A stretch of DNA of 64,000 bases. It comes from Nocardiopsis sp. YSL2 (GTDB lineage: Bacteria; Actinomycetota; Actinomycetes; Streptosporangiales; Streptosporangiaceae). Location: assembly GCF_030555055.1 (NCBI RefSeq), contig NZ_JAMOAO010000001.1, positions 4,588,001 through 4,652,000 of the forward strand. Direction: 5' to 3'. Both the position numbers and the translations under genes were made by a program. The notes under the pieces are model-generated. The model worked only from the letters and a program-made list of their open reading frames with translations, was not told the origin of the DNA and made no database searches. Positions 17,597 to 26,143 of this stretch are shown piece by piece; positions within the stretch are counted from its first letter, which is position 1, and every line of letters starts with the position of its first letter.

Positions 17597-17599
17597 CTC

Positions 17600-19927
17600 A
17601 TGACCACTACTCCGGCGGCCCCGCGGCCGTCCGTGCGCTCCACCGTGCACGGCTACCCGAGGATCGGCCCGCGCCGCGAACTCAAGCGCGCCTGCGAGTC
17701 CTACTGGAAGGGGGCCATCGGCGCCCGGGAGCTCGACACCGTCGCCTCCGCCCTGCGCTCGGGCGTCCTGGCCCAGCTGCGCGCGGCGGGCGTCGACGAC
17801 CTGCCCTCCAACACCTTCTCCCTCTACGACCACGTCCTGGACACCGCGGTCCTGTTCGATCTGGTCCCCTCACGCTTCGCCTCCCCTGCCGCCGCGGCCG
17901 ACCGCGACGAGGAGCTGCGCCGCTACTTCGCGATGGCCCGCGGCGACGAGGGCGCACCGCCGCTGGAGATGACCAAGTGGTTCGACACGAACTACCACTA
18001 CCTGGTGCCCGAACTCTCGCCGCGCACCCGGCCCCGCCTGGTCGGAGACAAGCCCGTCGCCGAGTTCCGGGAGGCCGCCGCCGAGGGGTACCACACCCGT
18101 CCGGTCCTGCTCGGGCCGCTGACCTTCCTGATGCTCGCCAAGGCCGCTGACGACGCCCCGGCGGGCTGGGATCCGCTCAGCCTGCTCGACCAGCTGCTCG
18201 ACGCCTACACCCTGCTCCTGGGCGAGTTGAGGTCGGCCGGGGCCACCGAGGTCCAGCTCGACGAACCGATCCTGGCCACCGACGAGGGCCGCGCCGCCAC
18301 CGACCGCCTGGAGCGCGTCTACCAGCGGCTGGGATCGCTCACCGAGCGCCCCGCCCTGTCGGTGTCCACCTACTTCGGCTCCATCGGCGCCCCCGCGCTG
18401 CGCGTGCTCAAGGAGTCCCCGGTCGAGGCGGTGGGTCTGGACCTGGTGACCGACGGCGAGGCCGTCGACGACCTGGTGCAGGTGTCCGGGCTGGGTTCGA
18501 CCCGGCTGGTGGCCGGGGTCGTGGACGGGCGCAACGTGTGGCGCACCGACGTGCGGGCCGCCGCGGCCACGCTCGGCACACTGCTCGCCCTGACCGACGA
18601 GCTCACCGTCGGTACCTCCTGCTCCCTGCTGCACGTGCCCATCGACCTGGACGCCGAGACCGCACTGGAGCCCGAACTGCGCGGAGCCCTGGCCTTCGCC
18701 AAGCAGAAGGCCGCGGAAGTGGCCCTGCTCGGCCGCGTCCTCTCCGAGGGCTCCGAGGGGGCCGACGTCGACGACGCGTCGGCCACCCGGCCCCCGTCCT
18801 TCACCGACGCCCGTGTACGCGCACGCCTGGACGCGCTCGGCCCGCAGGCGGAACGACGCACCAAGGTACGCGGCCTGCCCACGGACACGCCCCTGACCAC
18901 CACCACGATCGGGTCCTTCCCCCAGACCCCCGACCTGCGCCGCGCCCGCGCCGCCCACCGCCGGGGCGAACTGTCGGAGCAGGACTACACCAAGCTCCTG
19001 CGCGAGGAGATCGACCGCGTCATCGCACTCCAGGAGGACATCGGCCTGGACGTCCTCGTGCACGGCGAGCCCGAGCGCAACGACATGGTCCAGTACTTCG
19101 CCGAGCACCTTCGGGGCTTCGGCACCACCGAGTTCGGATGGGTGCAGTCCTACGGGTCCCGGTGCGTGCGCCCGCCGATCCTCTACGGGGACGTCTCCCG
19201 GCCCGAACCGATGACGGTCGAGTGGATCACCTACGCACAGGGTCGGACCGACAAACCGGTCAAGGGCATGCTCACCGGACCCGTCACGATGCTGGCCTGG
19301 TCGTTCGTCCGCACCGACCAGCCCTTGGGCGAGACCGCCCGCCAGGTCGGACTGGCCCTGCGCGACGAGGTCACCGACCTGGAGCGCGCCGGGATCCGGC
19401 ACATCCAGGTGGACGAGGCCGCACTGCGCGAGCTGTTGCCGCTGCGCCGGGAGCGGCGCCAGGCCTACCTCGACTGGGCGGTGGGCTCCTTCCGGCTGGC
19501 GACCAGCGGTGTCGCGCCGACCACGACCGTCCACACGCACATGTGCTACTCGGAGTTCGGCCTGATCGTCGACGGCATCGAGGCGCTCGACGCCGACGTC
19601 ACGAGTGTCGAGGCGGCCCGCTCACGCATGGAGCTGGTGGCCGACCTGGGCCGCCGCGGCTACCGCAGGGGGATCGGCCCGGGGGTGTACGACATCCACT
19701 CGCCACGGGTGCCCTCGGTGGAGGAGATCGTGGAGTCGCTGCGCCTGGCGGTCGCCCACATCGACGCGGACAAGGTGTGGGTCAACCCCGACTGCGGGCT
19801 CAAGACCCGCCGCTACGCCGAGGCGGAGCAGGCCCTGCGCAACATGGTCGAGGCCGCCCGTCGCGTCCGCGCCGAGCTCGAAGCCGGGATCCCACGGGAC
19901 CGACCGGTCCTGCGGGGACGCCGGTAG
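17600..19927 (+). CDS. metE: Cobalamin-independent methionine synthase
   Basis: This is a 775-aa zinc enzyme that transfers the methyl group of 5-methyltetrahydropteroyl-triglutamate to homocysteine. The N-terminal half begins with the substrate-binding VHGYPRIGPRRELKRACESY. The C-terminal barrel holds TTTIGSFPQT, VHGEPERNDMVQYF, GWVQSYGSRCVRPP, the zinc ligands of HTHMCYSEF (about 644-652) and NPDCGLKTR (about 728). Full family length. ATG 17600 was chosen for its GAGGGGAGAG site; an upstream in-frame ATG would run into the riboswitch. The leader is a cobalamin riboswitch, which fits repression when vitamin B12 lets MetH replace this enzyme. It is followed by a strong terminator. Confidence 0.97.
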   Translation: MTTTPAAPRPSVRSTVHGYPRIGPRRELKRACESYWKGAIGARELDTVASALRSGVLAQLRAAGVDDLPSNTFSLYDHVLDTAVLFDLVPSRFASPAAAADRDEELRRYFAMARGDEGAPPLEMTKWFDTNYHYLVPELSPRTRPRLVGDKPVAEFREAAAEGYHTRPVLLGPLTFLMLAKAADDAPAGWDPLSLLDQLLDAYTLLLGELRSAGATEVQLDEPILATDEGRAATDRLERVYQRLGSLTERPALSVSTYFGSIGAPALRVLKESPVEAVGLDLVTDGEAVDDLVQVSGLGSTRLVAGVVDGRNVWRTDVRAAAATLGTLLALTDELTVGTSCSLLHVPIDLDAETALEPELRGALAFAKQKAAEVALLGRVLSEGSEGADVDDASATRPPSFTDARVRARLDALGPQAERRTKVRGLPTDTPLTTTTIGSFPQTPDLRRARAAHRRGELSEQDYTKLLREEIDRVIALQEDIGLDVLVHGEPERNDMVQYFAEHLRGFGTTEFGWVQSYGSRCVRPPILYGDVSRPEPMTVEWITYAQGRTDKPVKGMLTGPVTMLAWSFVRTDQPLGETARQVGLALRDEVTDLERAGIRHIQVDEAALRELLPLRRERRQAYLDWAVGSFRLATSGVAPTTTVHTHMCYSEFGLIVDGIEALDADVTSVEAARSRMELVADLGRRGYRRGIGPGVYDIHSPRVPSVEEIVESLRLAVAHIDADKVWVNPDCGLKTRRYAEAEQALRNMVEAARRVRAELEAGIPRDRPVLRGRR

Positions 19928-19952
19928 CGGAGGAGGCCCGCAGAGCACGCGA

Positions 19953-19985
19953 GAGGGGGCCGCGGCTTCGCGCCGCGGCCCCCTC
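19953..19985. terminator. Bidirectional hairpin terminator
   Basis: A 14-bp perfect stem (GAGGGGGCCGCGGC / GCCGCGGCCCCCTC) with a 5-nt loop lies between convergent metE and the Gly/Pro-rich membrane protein gene. Confidence 0.8.
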
Positions 19986-20000
19986 GCTGCCTCCGCCGGA

Positions 20001-21041
20001 TCAGGTGCCGACGAGTGCGAGCGCCTCGTTGGCGGCGCCCGTCATGATGTCCTCGACGTTGTCGGGGAGGGTGACCTCGGCGTCCTCGTTGCTGAAGGGC
20101 GGGTTCACCTGGTACTCGATCCGGATGTTGAGGTTCGCGGTCCGGATGAGCACGACCGCCTGCGGCACCTCGGTCCCCACGTAGTCGTAGACCGTGGTGA
20201 CGTACTGGGCCTGGTCGCCCAGGTCGATCTCCTTGTTCTCATCGACACCGTCGGCGACGTAGTTCGTGTAGTCGGACTGACCGGTCACGTCCTCCAGCGC
20301 CCTGTTGAAGTCGTCGGTGGCGGCCTCGACGGAGTCGGCGGCGGAGTAGGGGACCTGGTAGGAGATGTCGAAGCTCGCGTAGCCGTCCGCGGGGTTGCCC
20401 TCGGGCGGGTCGGCCAGGAGGCTGCTGCACGAGGAGGTGTTGTCCTGGACGGACTTGGTGCCGTCCTCGGTCAGCAGGAAGTCCGACTGGACCTGCTCGG
20501 TGAAGGCCTCGCAGGGCTCGGTGGGAACCTCGTAGGGCGGCTCACCGTCGGGCTCGGCGTCGGGCTCGACGGTGTCGTCGTCCTCGGGGGCCTCCTCGCC
20601 GGCGGTCTCGGCCTCGGTGGCCTCGACCTGCCGGTCCGCGACCGCGGTGCCGCCGTCGTTGCCGTTCGTGACGAGCATGACCACGACGGCGATGACGAGG
20701 ACGATGATGATCGCGCCACCGCCGATGACGACCCACAGGCCGGCCTTGCTGCCGCCGCCCTGGGGCTGGTGCGGTGGCGGGGGGTAGCCGGGGCCGACCG
20801 GACCACCGGGGCCGACCGGACCACCGGGACCGCCGGGACCGCCGTAGGGCGGCTGGCCGCCCGCGTACATCCCCTGGTCCTGCCCGCCGGCGTAGCCGCC
20901 GTAGCCGGGCTGGCCACCGGTGTTCGGGTCGCCGCCGAAGGGCATACCGCCCTGCGGCTGGCCGTAGGGAGGCTGGCCCGGGCCGGGCTCCCCACCACCG
21001 TAGGGGTTCGGTGGCTGGTTGTAAGGTCCGTTTTCGCTCAT
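20001..21041 (-). CDS. Gly/Pro-rich single-pass membrane protein, function unknown
   Basis: This is a 346-aa protein. Residues 1-125 are a cytoplasmic low-complexity tail rich in Gly, Pro, Gln and Tyr (YGGGEPGPGQPPYGQPQGG). One transmembrane helix follows (about 127-152, IGGGAIIIVLVIAVVVML), then an acidic linker (about 165-205). The extracellular domain has two Cys (EPCEAFTEQ, TSSCSSLL) and could resemble DUF3558-type sensor or lipoprotein domains. I do not recognise a specific family. ATG 21041 follows GAGGGGAG. Such proteins are common in actinobacterial cell envelopes, but no enzymatic or transport role can be read from it. Confidence 0.8.
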   Translation of the reverse strand: MSENGPYNQPPNPYGGGEPGPGQPPYGQPQGGMPFGGDPNTGGQPGYGGYAGGQDQGMYAGGQPPYGGPGGPGGPVGPGGPVGPGYPPPPHQPQGGGSKAGLWVVIGGGAIIIVLVIAVVVMLVTNGNDGGTAVADRQVEATEAETAGEEAPEDDDTVEPDAEPDGEPPYEVPTEPCEAFTEQVQSDFLLTEDGTKSVQDNTSSCSSLLADPPEGNPADGYASFDISYQVPYSAADSVEAATDDFNRALEDVTGQSDYTNYVADGVDENKEIDLGDQAQYVTTVYDYVGTEVPQAVVLIRTANLNIRIEYQVNPPFSNEDAEVTLPDNVEDIMTGAANEALALVGT

Positions 21042-21637
21042 GGCTCCCCTCGCCCGGTGATGTGCTGACCGTGTTGTCTGGGACGCGTGTGCGCCGCCCT
21101 GGGTTCTCACGACTTCCGCGCGCCCGTTCGCGGCTGAGCCGGTACGGCACGGGAGTCGTGTGGGGAGGTCGCCACCCGTGGTCACCGGCCGCGGGCGAGA
21201 GCGGGTGGGTGGCGGGTGTGCGTTCCCCGTGTGTGGAGGAGGCCCCCAGAAGTGCTGGGGGCACCGACCGCCGACGCGAAGCCGGGTCGCTACTCGCGGG
21301 CAGGGGCCGGAACCTGATGCATCCTAACCGGGCAGACGGTCGCCCAGCAGGGCCGGGCCCGTGGTAGCGGAGGGAATCGTCACCGTTTTGTGCTGGTCGC
21401 GCACCTGGCCCGCATCGGAGTGACGCGATCGTGATGTTCTGGCCTGGACGTGCCCGGGGTGCTCGGGGTAATGGAACCGGGCCGGAGTGGCGGGTGCGGC
21501 CGATCCGCGGTCGGCCGCACGGCCCCGGGCGGACACGGAGCGCGCCGGGGAGGCTCTGCTGCGTGACCGCGGCACTGGTGTGGTGGCCGGATGCGGCCAC
21601 CACACGCCGATCGGCGACCTCCCGGCTCCGTGACGTC
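21042..21637. other. 596-bp interval without a supported gene
   Basis: This is the upstream region of the Gly/Pro-rich membrane protein gene and downstream region of the coiled-coil protein gene. Apart from the hairpin at 21578-21605 and a less GC-rich patch around 21380-21440, where a promoter for the membrane-protein gene could lie, I see nothing codon-biased enough to call a gene. Confidence 0.5.
21578..21605. terminator. Hairpin terminator
   Basis: An 11-bp perfect stem (GTGTGGTGGCC / GGCCACCACAC) with a 6-nt loop lies 33 bp beyond the stop of the coiled-coil secreted protein gene. Confidence 0.65.
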
Positions 21638-22714
21638 CTAGAACATCGAGATGTGCACGTGGTCGAAGTGGTTCTCGGTGATACTGCCGCGGTCGGCCAT
21701 GTCGCGCCAGCCGGTGTCACCGCGGCGCACGTCCCAGATCTGCTGGCGGTAGATCACGTACATGATCCCCAGGTCCTCGGCGTTCTCCCGGGCCCACTCG
21801 GCGATCGCCCAGCCGCGGTCGATCTGGTTCTGCGGGGGCATCGAACCGTTGGCGTCCACCATGAAGTCGCAGGCCCGGCCCTTGGGGTGCTCACCGACGA
21901 TCCAGCCGCCGACCGGCCGGTAACAGCCCACGCCGCCCACGTCGCGCCCCTCGCCGAACTCCTCGATCACCAGCGCGCGCATCTGCTCGGTCCGCGGCGT
22001 GATGTTGTACCGGCCGCCCATCTCCTGCACCGGGTAGTCGGCGATCATCCGCTGCACCTCGCGCCGGCGCTCCTCCAGCTCGTCCAGGTCCGCCTCGACC
22101 TCCTCCAGCTGCTCGTTCGCGTTCTCCTGCGCGACCTCGTCGCGCGACAACGCCTGGTTCAGCTGGTCGATCTTGTCCTGGTTGCTGGTCGAGAGGTAGT
22201 CCACGACGATCGCGCGGTCGATGACCTCGTCGGGCTCGGCGTCCACGAACAGCGACATCGACGGATCGATCCCGCTGCCGGTGTAGGTCGCGACGGCCAA
22301 CGATCGCACCTGCTCCCGGGCCCCCTCGACCTCCTCGCGGGTGCCCTCGGCGCGGGCCGCGGCGCGCTCGGCGTCCTCGATCACGCCCTCCATGTCGCGC
22401 AGCTCGCCCTGGTACTCCTCGCTCAGGGTCCCGGCCCGCTCGCGGAGGGAGTCCAGGCTCTCCTGCGGCTCGCCGGGCAGGGACGCCCACGCCGTGGCCT
22501 GGGGCACGGCCAGTATCGCCGCGACCAGTGCCACGGCCGCCACCGCCGCGGTGCGCGCGCCTGCGGCGGGCCTCGGCACGCGCGGAAGGACCGCTTCCAC
22601 GGCGTCGGACCAGGTCCAGCCGCCACGGTCGGGCGCCCAGAAGTCGGCGAAGGGATCCGTCGCGTCGCCGCGCGCGGACGCTTCGTCCACGCTGTTCAGA
22701 TCGTCGGACTGCAC
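21638..22714 (-). CDS. Secreted/anchored coiled-coil protein with C-terminal ARB_07466-type domain
   Basis: This is a 358-aa protein. A basic/aromatic N-terminal tail precedes one hydrophobic segment (AAVAAVALVAAILAVPQATA, about 56-75), which acts as a signal anchor. Residues about 85-225 are long charged helices, a predicted coiled coil (EEVEADLDELEERRREVQRM). The C-terminal domain, about 235-358, contains VGGVGCYRPVGGWIVGEHPKG and RACDFMVD, then HFDHVHISMF. The His and Asp residues are laid out like the M15/LAS peptidase-type fold seen in NlpC-coiled-coil relatives. It is probably an envelope hydrolase or its regulator. GTG 22714 follows GAGGAG. The same architecture recurs in the M15 gene at 29863-31128. 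Confidence 0.82.
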   Translation of the reverse strand: MQSDDLNSVDEASARGDATDPFADFWAPDRGGWTWSDAVEAVLPRVPRPAAGARTAAVAAVALVAAILAVPQATAWASLPGEPQESLDSLRERAGTLSEEYQGELRDMEGVIEDAERAAARAEGTREEVEGAREQVRSLAVATYTGSGIDPSMSLFVDAEPDEVIDRAIVVDYLSTSNQDKIDQLNQALSRDEVAQENANEQLEEVEADLDELEERRREVQRMIADYPVQEMGGRYNITPRTEQMRALVIEEFGEGRDVGGVGCYRPVGGWIVGEHPKGRACDFMVDANGSMPPQNQIDRGWAIAEWARENAEDLGIMYVIYRQQIWDVRRGDTGWRDMADRGSITENHFDHVHISMF

Positions 22715-23326
22715 GGTGGGTCGCTCCTCGTGCCCGTGTGCGCCCGCCGCGGACGCGGTGAGCGCGGTGGGCGCAGATACTCGTCTCGTCCGGCCGGGCC
22801 CGGAGACCTGTGGGGAGGCCGGGGCCCGTTCCCTCGCGCACGCCGTCCACGGGGGCGAGAGTCACGGGACGGTAATGAGTGTAGGCACTCACACGGAGAT
22901 CGGGGCTGCCTCGGTCGACCTCACGCCTCTGACAAGGCACGATGTGGCAGAAATTACCCGATATCGGTCACCGGATCTGGTGTTCCGACCCTGGGGTCCG
23001 TGGTTGGCTGGTGGGCGTGAAGGCTTCAGTGCTCGACTCGTCCAGCCCCGCCGCGGCCCCGGCGCACACCACTCGGTGGTGTCGGCCGGCCCCCGGCGGT
23101 CGTTGTCGCGCCCACTTCTAGCGGCCCCTCGTCCGGCCGCCGCCGCACCGCTTCCCCGCCTTCGGGGAGCGCCTGCCCGCACGCCGTCACGGCGCGCCGC
23201 CGCCGCCCGCGTGCCGGGCCCTCCGTACGCTCTGACGTGGGCGTCAACCCCACGCTGAGTCCTCGCGTCCCCGTGTGCCGCCACCGGGTGCCGTGACTCC
23301 ACCGCTGAGACGTCGATGGGAAGACC
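22715..23326. other. 612-bp divergent interval between the coiled-coil gene and metN
   Basis: No gene is supported here. Several palindromes are visible: TGAGTG-tagg-CACTCA at 22876-22891, CCGATATCGG at 22958-22967, ACACCAC-tcg-GTGGTGT at 23066-23082, and CGTGGG/CCCACG arms around 23235-23255. I looked for S-box, SAM-II, SAM-IV and SAH riboswitch signatures before metN and did not find one. The leader of the methionine transporter is therefore unexplained. Confidence 0.5.
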
Positions 23327-24295
23327 GTGATTGACGCAGTGGGCCTGCACAAGGTCTACAGGTTGAAGAAGCGCCGGGTGACCGCCCTCAACGGGGTGGA
23401 CCTGCGGGTCGAGCCCGGCGAGATCTACGGGGTCGTGGGCCAGAGCGGTGCGGGCAAGAGCACCCTCCTGCGCACGGTGAACCTCCTGGAGCGCCCCGAC
23501 GCCGGGACCGTGCGCGTGGCCGACGAGGAGCTCACCTCGCTGCGCGGGGCCGGTCTGCGCAGCGCGCGCCGCCGTATCGGCATGGTGCACCAGCACTTCG
23601 CCCTGCTGGCCTCGCGCACCGTGGCCGGCAACGTCGGCTTTCCGTTGGAGGTGGCCGGTGTGGGCCGCGCCGCGCGCCGGGCGCGCGTGGGCGAGCTCCT
23701 CGACCTGGTGGGACTCGCCGACAAGGCCCGGGCCCACCCCTCACAGCTCTCCGGCGGGCAGAAACAGCGCGTGGGCATCGCGCGGGCGCTGGCCTCGCGT
23801 CCCGACGTCCTGCTCAGCGACGAGGCCACCTCCGCCCTCGATCCCGCCACCACGGACTCGATCCTGGCCCTGCTGCGCCGCCTGCGCGACGAGCTCGGGC
23901 TGACCATCCTGCTGATCACCCACGAGATGGACGTGATCAAGAGGATCTGCGACTCCGCGGCGATCATGGAGGCGGGCGAGTTCCGCGAGTCCGGCCGCGT
24001 GCTCGACCTGATCGGCACTCCCGGTTCGCTCCTCGCGCGCTCCCTCTTCCCGCTGCCCGACCGCGGCGGGCCCGACACGGTCGTGGTCACCTACCCGCGC
24101 TCCTACGACGAGCCCCTGATGTCGGAGCTCACCCGCCGCTTCGACGTCGACGTCAACATCCTGGGCGGCGGTGTGGAGCAGGTCGCCGGGCAGTCCGTGG
24201 GACGGCTCATCGTCGACCTGCGCGGCGCGCGCCGGACCCAGGCCCTGTCCTACCTGGCCGAGCACGGCCTACTGGTCGAGGAGGCCGGACAGTGA
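23327..24295 (+). CDS. metN: Methionine ABC transporter, ATP-binding subunit
   Basis: This is a 322-aa ATPase energising D/L-methionine import. Walker A is GQSGAGKSTLLR, the Q-loop lies in MVHQHFALL, the signature is LSGGQKQRVGIARAL, Walker B is VLLSDEATSALDP and the switch His is in LITHEMDV. The C-terminal NIL domain (about 250-322, VVVTYPRSYDEPLMSEL) is the methionine-binding regulatory domain characteristic of MetN. The Walker B Ser-Asp-Glu in place of Leu-Cys-Asp-Glu is normal for the group. The start GTG 23327 has GGGAAG. The gene ends in a GTGA overlap with metI, so the operon is metN-metI-metQ. Confidence 0.95.
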   Translation: MIDAVGLHKVYRLKKRRVTALNGVDLRVEPGEIYGVVGQSGAGKSTLLRTVNLLERPDAGTVRVADEELTSLRGAGLRSARRRIGMVHQHFALLASRTVAGNVGFPLEVAGVGRAARRARVGELLDLVGLADKARAHPSQLSGGQKQRVGIARALASRPDVLLSDEATSALDPATTDSILALLRRLRDELGLTILLITHEMDVIKRICDSAAIMEAGEFRESGRVLDLIGTPGSLLARSLFPLPDRGGPDTVVVTYPRSYDEPLMSELTRRFDVDVNILGGGVEQVAGQSVGRLIVDLRGARRTQALSYLAEHGLLVEEAGQ

Positions 24296-25035
24296 CTTCG
24301 TATCCCGTGACCCCCGTCCTCACCCTGGCCGGCGCCGCGCCGGGGGACGGCCCCCTGGGCGCCCTCGCGGCCTTCCTCCGGGCCTGGCCGGAGATGTGGC
24401 CCAGCCTGTGGCTCGCCACGCTGGACACCGTCTACATGGTGTGGTGGGCGAGTGTGTTCAGCGTGCTCATCGGCCTGCCCCTGGGCGTGCTCCTGGTCGC
24501 GACCGACCGCGGGGGCCTCGTCCCCGCGCCGATCGTGCGCGCGGTGCTGAGCGGCATCGTCAACATCGGCCGTTCGCTGCCGTTCATCGTCCTGATGGTC
24601 GCCGTGCTGACCCTGACCCGCTTCCTGGTCGGCACCACGCTGGGTCCCACGGCCGCGATCGTGCCGCTGAGCATCGGCGCCATCCCGTTCTTCGCCCGCC
24701 TGGTGGAGACCGCGCTGCGCGAGGTCGACCGCGAGGTCGTCGAGGCCGCGCACGCCATGGGCACGCGCCGGATCACCATCGTCGGCAAGGTGATGCTGCC
24801 CGAGGCGCTGCCAGGGCTGATCGCCGGGCTCGTGATGACCGTGGTCACGCTGATCTCCTACTCGGCGATGGCCGGCGCCATCGGCGGAGGAGGCCTGGGC
24901 GACCTCGCCATCCGCGAGGGCTACCAGCGCTTCAACGACCACTACCTGTGGGCGACGGTGATCCTGCTGATCGTGGTCGTGCAGGTCGTGCAGAGCCTCG
25001 GCGACCTGTGGGTGCGCCGCCTGGCCCGGCGCTGA
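24292..25035 (+). CDS. metI: Methionine ABC transporter, permease subunit
   Basis: This is a 247-aa inner-membrane permease with five to six helices (VYMVWWASVFSVLIGLPLGVLL, SLPFIVLMVAVLTLTRFLVG and the helices near the end). The cytoplasmic EAA coupling loop reads EAAHAMGTRRITIVGKVMLPEALPG split across about 158-182. Slightly longer than the usual 217-230 aa because of an N-terminal extension rich in Ala and Gly. GTG 24292 overlaps the metN stop. It forms the methionine channel with MetN and receives substrate from MetQ. Confidence 0.95.
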   Translation: MTSYPVTPVLTLAGAAPGDGPLGALAAFLRAWPEMWPSLWLATLDTVYMVWWASVFSVLIGLPLGVLLVATDRGGLVPAPIVRAVLSGIVNIGRSLPFIVLMVAVLTLTRFLVGTTLGPTAAIVPLSIGAIPFFARLVETALREVDREVVEAAHAMGTRRITIVGKVMLPEALPGLIAGLVMTVVTLISYSAMAGAIGGGGLGDLAIREGYQRFNDHYLWATVILLIVVVQVVQSLGDLWVRRLARR

Positions 25036-25110
25036 CCGGCCGCACCCCCACCTTCCACCACCACCCCCCGACCCCCCGCATCCGATGGAACCCACCTGAA
25101 AGGGAAACAG

Positions 25111-25980
25111 ATGATCAGGAGTGCGAGTGCGCGTGCGGCCGGGGTCGCGGCGACCGCCACGGCGGCGGCCGTGCTGCTGGCGGCGTGCGGAAGCCCCAGC
25201 GAGCGCAGCGAGGGCGGCGGCGACGGTGGCGAGGGCCTGACCACGCTGCGGATCGGGGCCACCCCGGTGCCGCACGCCGAGGTCCTGGAGTTCGTCGACG
25301 ACAACCTCGCCGAGGACGCCGGGCTGTCCGTCGAGGTCGTGGAGTACACCGACTACAACCAGCCCAACGCGGCACTGGCCGAGGGCGAGCTGGACGCCAA
25401 CTACTACCAGACGGTGCCGTTCCTGGAGGAGTACCTCGAGGGCAACCCCGAGGCGGACCTGTCCTGGGTGTCGGACGTGCACGTGGAGGCGTTCGGGATC
25501 TACGCCGATGAGATCGACGACCTGGCCGACCTGCCGGAGGGCGCCCAGATCGGCGTGCCCAACGACGCCGCCAACATGGCCCGCGCGCTGGACCTGCTCG
25601 CGGCGGAGGACGTGATCACCCTGTCCGAGGACGCCGGCGGCACGCCCTCGATCGACGACATCGACGACAACCCGCTCGACGTCACGGTCACCCCGGTCGA
25701 GGCGGCGCAGCTGCCGCGGTCGCTGCAGGACCTGGACGCGGCCGTGGTCAACGGCAACTACGCCCTGGAGGCGGACCTTCCCGAGACCGCCAACGCCCTG
25801 GCCTGGGAGAGCAGCGAGGACAACCCGTACGCCAACGGGCTCGTGGTGCGCTCGGAGGACGCGGGTTCCGAGGGCGTGGCGGCGCTGGACGAGCTGCTGC
25901 ACAGCGACGAGGTGCGCGCCTTCATGGAGGAGCGCTGGCAGGGCATCGTCATCCCGGCCGAGGGCGCGCCCTCGGAGTAG
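25111..25980 (+). CDS. metQ: Methionine-binding lipoprotein (NlpA/MetQ family)
   Basis: This is a 289-aa substrate-binding lipoprotein. The signal peptide ends in the lipobox LLAAC (Cys about 26), followed by a Ser/Gly/Glu linker. The MetQ core follows: TLRIGATPVPHAEVLEFV, YTDYNQPNAALAEGELDANYYQT, the conserved segment FGIYADEIDDLADLPEGA, IGVPNDAANMARAL and VVNGNYALEA. It binds methionine at the outer face for MetNI. ATG 25111 is preceded by AAAGGGAAA. The 75-bp gap from metI contains no hairpin, so it is co-transcribed; a strong terminator follows. Confidence 0.95.
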   Translation: MIRSASARAAGVAATATAAAVLLAACGSPSERSEGGGDGGEGLTTLRIGATPVPHAEVLEFVDDNLAEDAGLSVEVVEYTDYNQPNAALAEGELDANYYQTVPFLEEYLEGNPEADLSWVSDVHVEAFGIYADEIDDLADLPEGAQIGVPNDAANMARALDLLAAEDVITLSEDAGGTPSIDDIDDNPLDVTVTPVEAAQLPRSLQDLDAAVVNGNYALEADLPETANALAWESSEDNPYANGLVVRSEDAGSEGVAALDELLHSDEVRAFMEERWQGIVIPAEGAPSE

Positions 25981-25991
25981 ACGCGGGCCCC

Positions 25992-26031
25992 CTGGCCGGT
26001 CGGAGCGGGTGCGCCCGCTCCGACCGGCCAG
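25992..26031. terminator. Strong hairpin terminator after metQ
   Basis: An 18-bp perfect stem (CTGGCCGGTCGGAGCGGG / CCCGCTCCGACCGGCCAG) with a 4-nt TGCG loop begins 12 bp after the metQ stop and ends the metNIQ operon. Confidence 0.88.
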
Positions 26032-26063
26032 TAACGGTTGCGTTGCGGCGGCGAAACGATCGA

Positions 26064-26108
26064 TTGACTTCGCGGTGCCGTTCTGCTTCGGTTGTGGGAG
26101 CGCTCCCA
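26064..26108 (+). promoter_or_regulatory. Beta-glucosidase promoter with CebR-type operator
   Basis: TTGACT at 26064-26069 is a plausible -35 box. Seventeen bases on, the -10 region (TTCGGT) is poor. The perfect 14-bp palindrome TGGGAGCGCTCCCA at 26095-26108 is identical to the CebR box known from streptomycete cellobiose genes. It would overlap the predicted transcription start, so bound repressor should block initiation until cellobiose or a related inducer binds. Confidence 0.85.
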
Positions 26109-26143
26109 AGCCACAGTCTCTCCTGGAAGGTGCGTCCCAAGCA

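Noticed and set aside
17447..17599. Longer metE start 51 codons upstream
   Set aside because: It would translate through the riboswitch expression platform, lacks a ribosome site, and the added residues have no family similarity.
22715..23326. SAM riboswitch before metN
   Set aside because: None of the conserved S-box, SAM-II, SAM-IV or SAH core sequences could be found despite the suggestive context.
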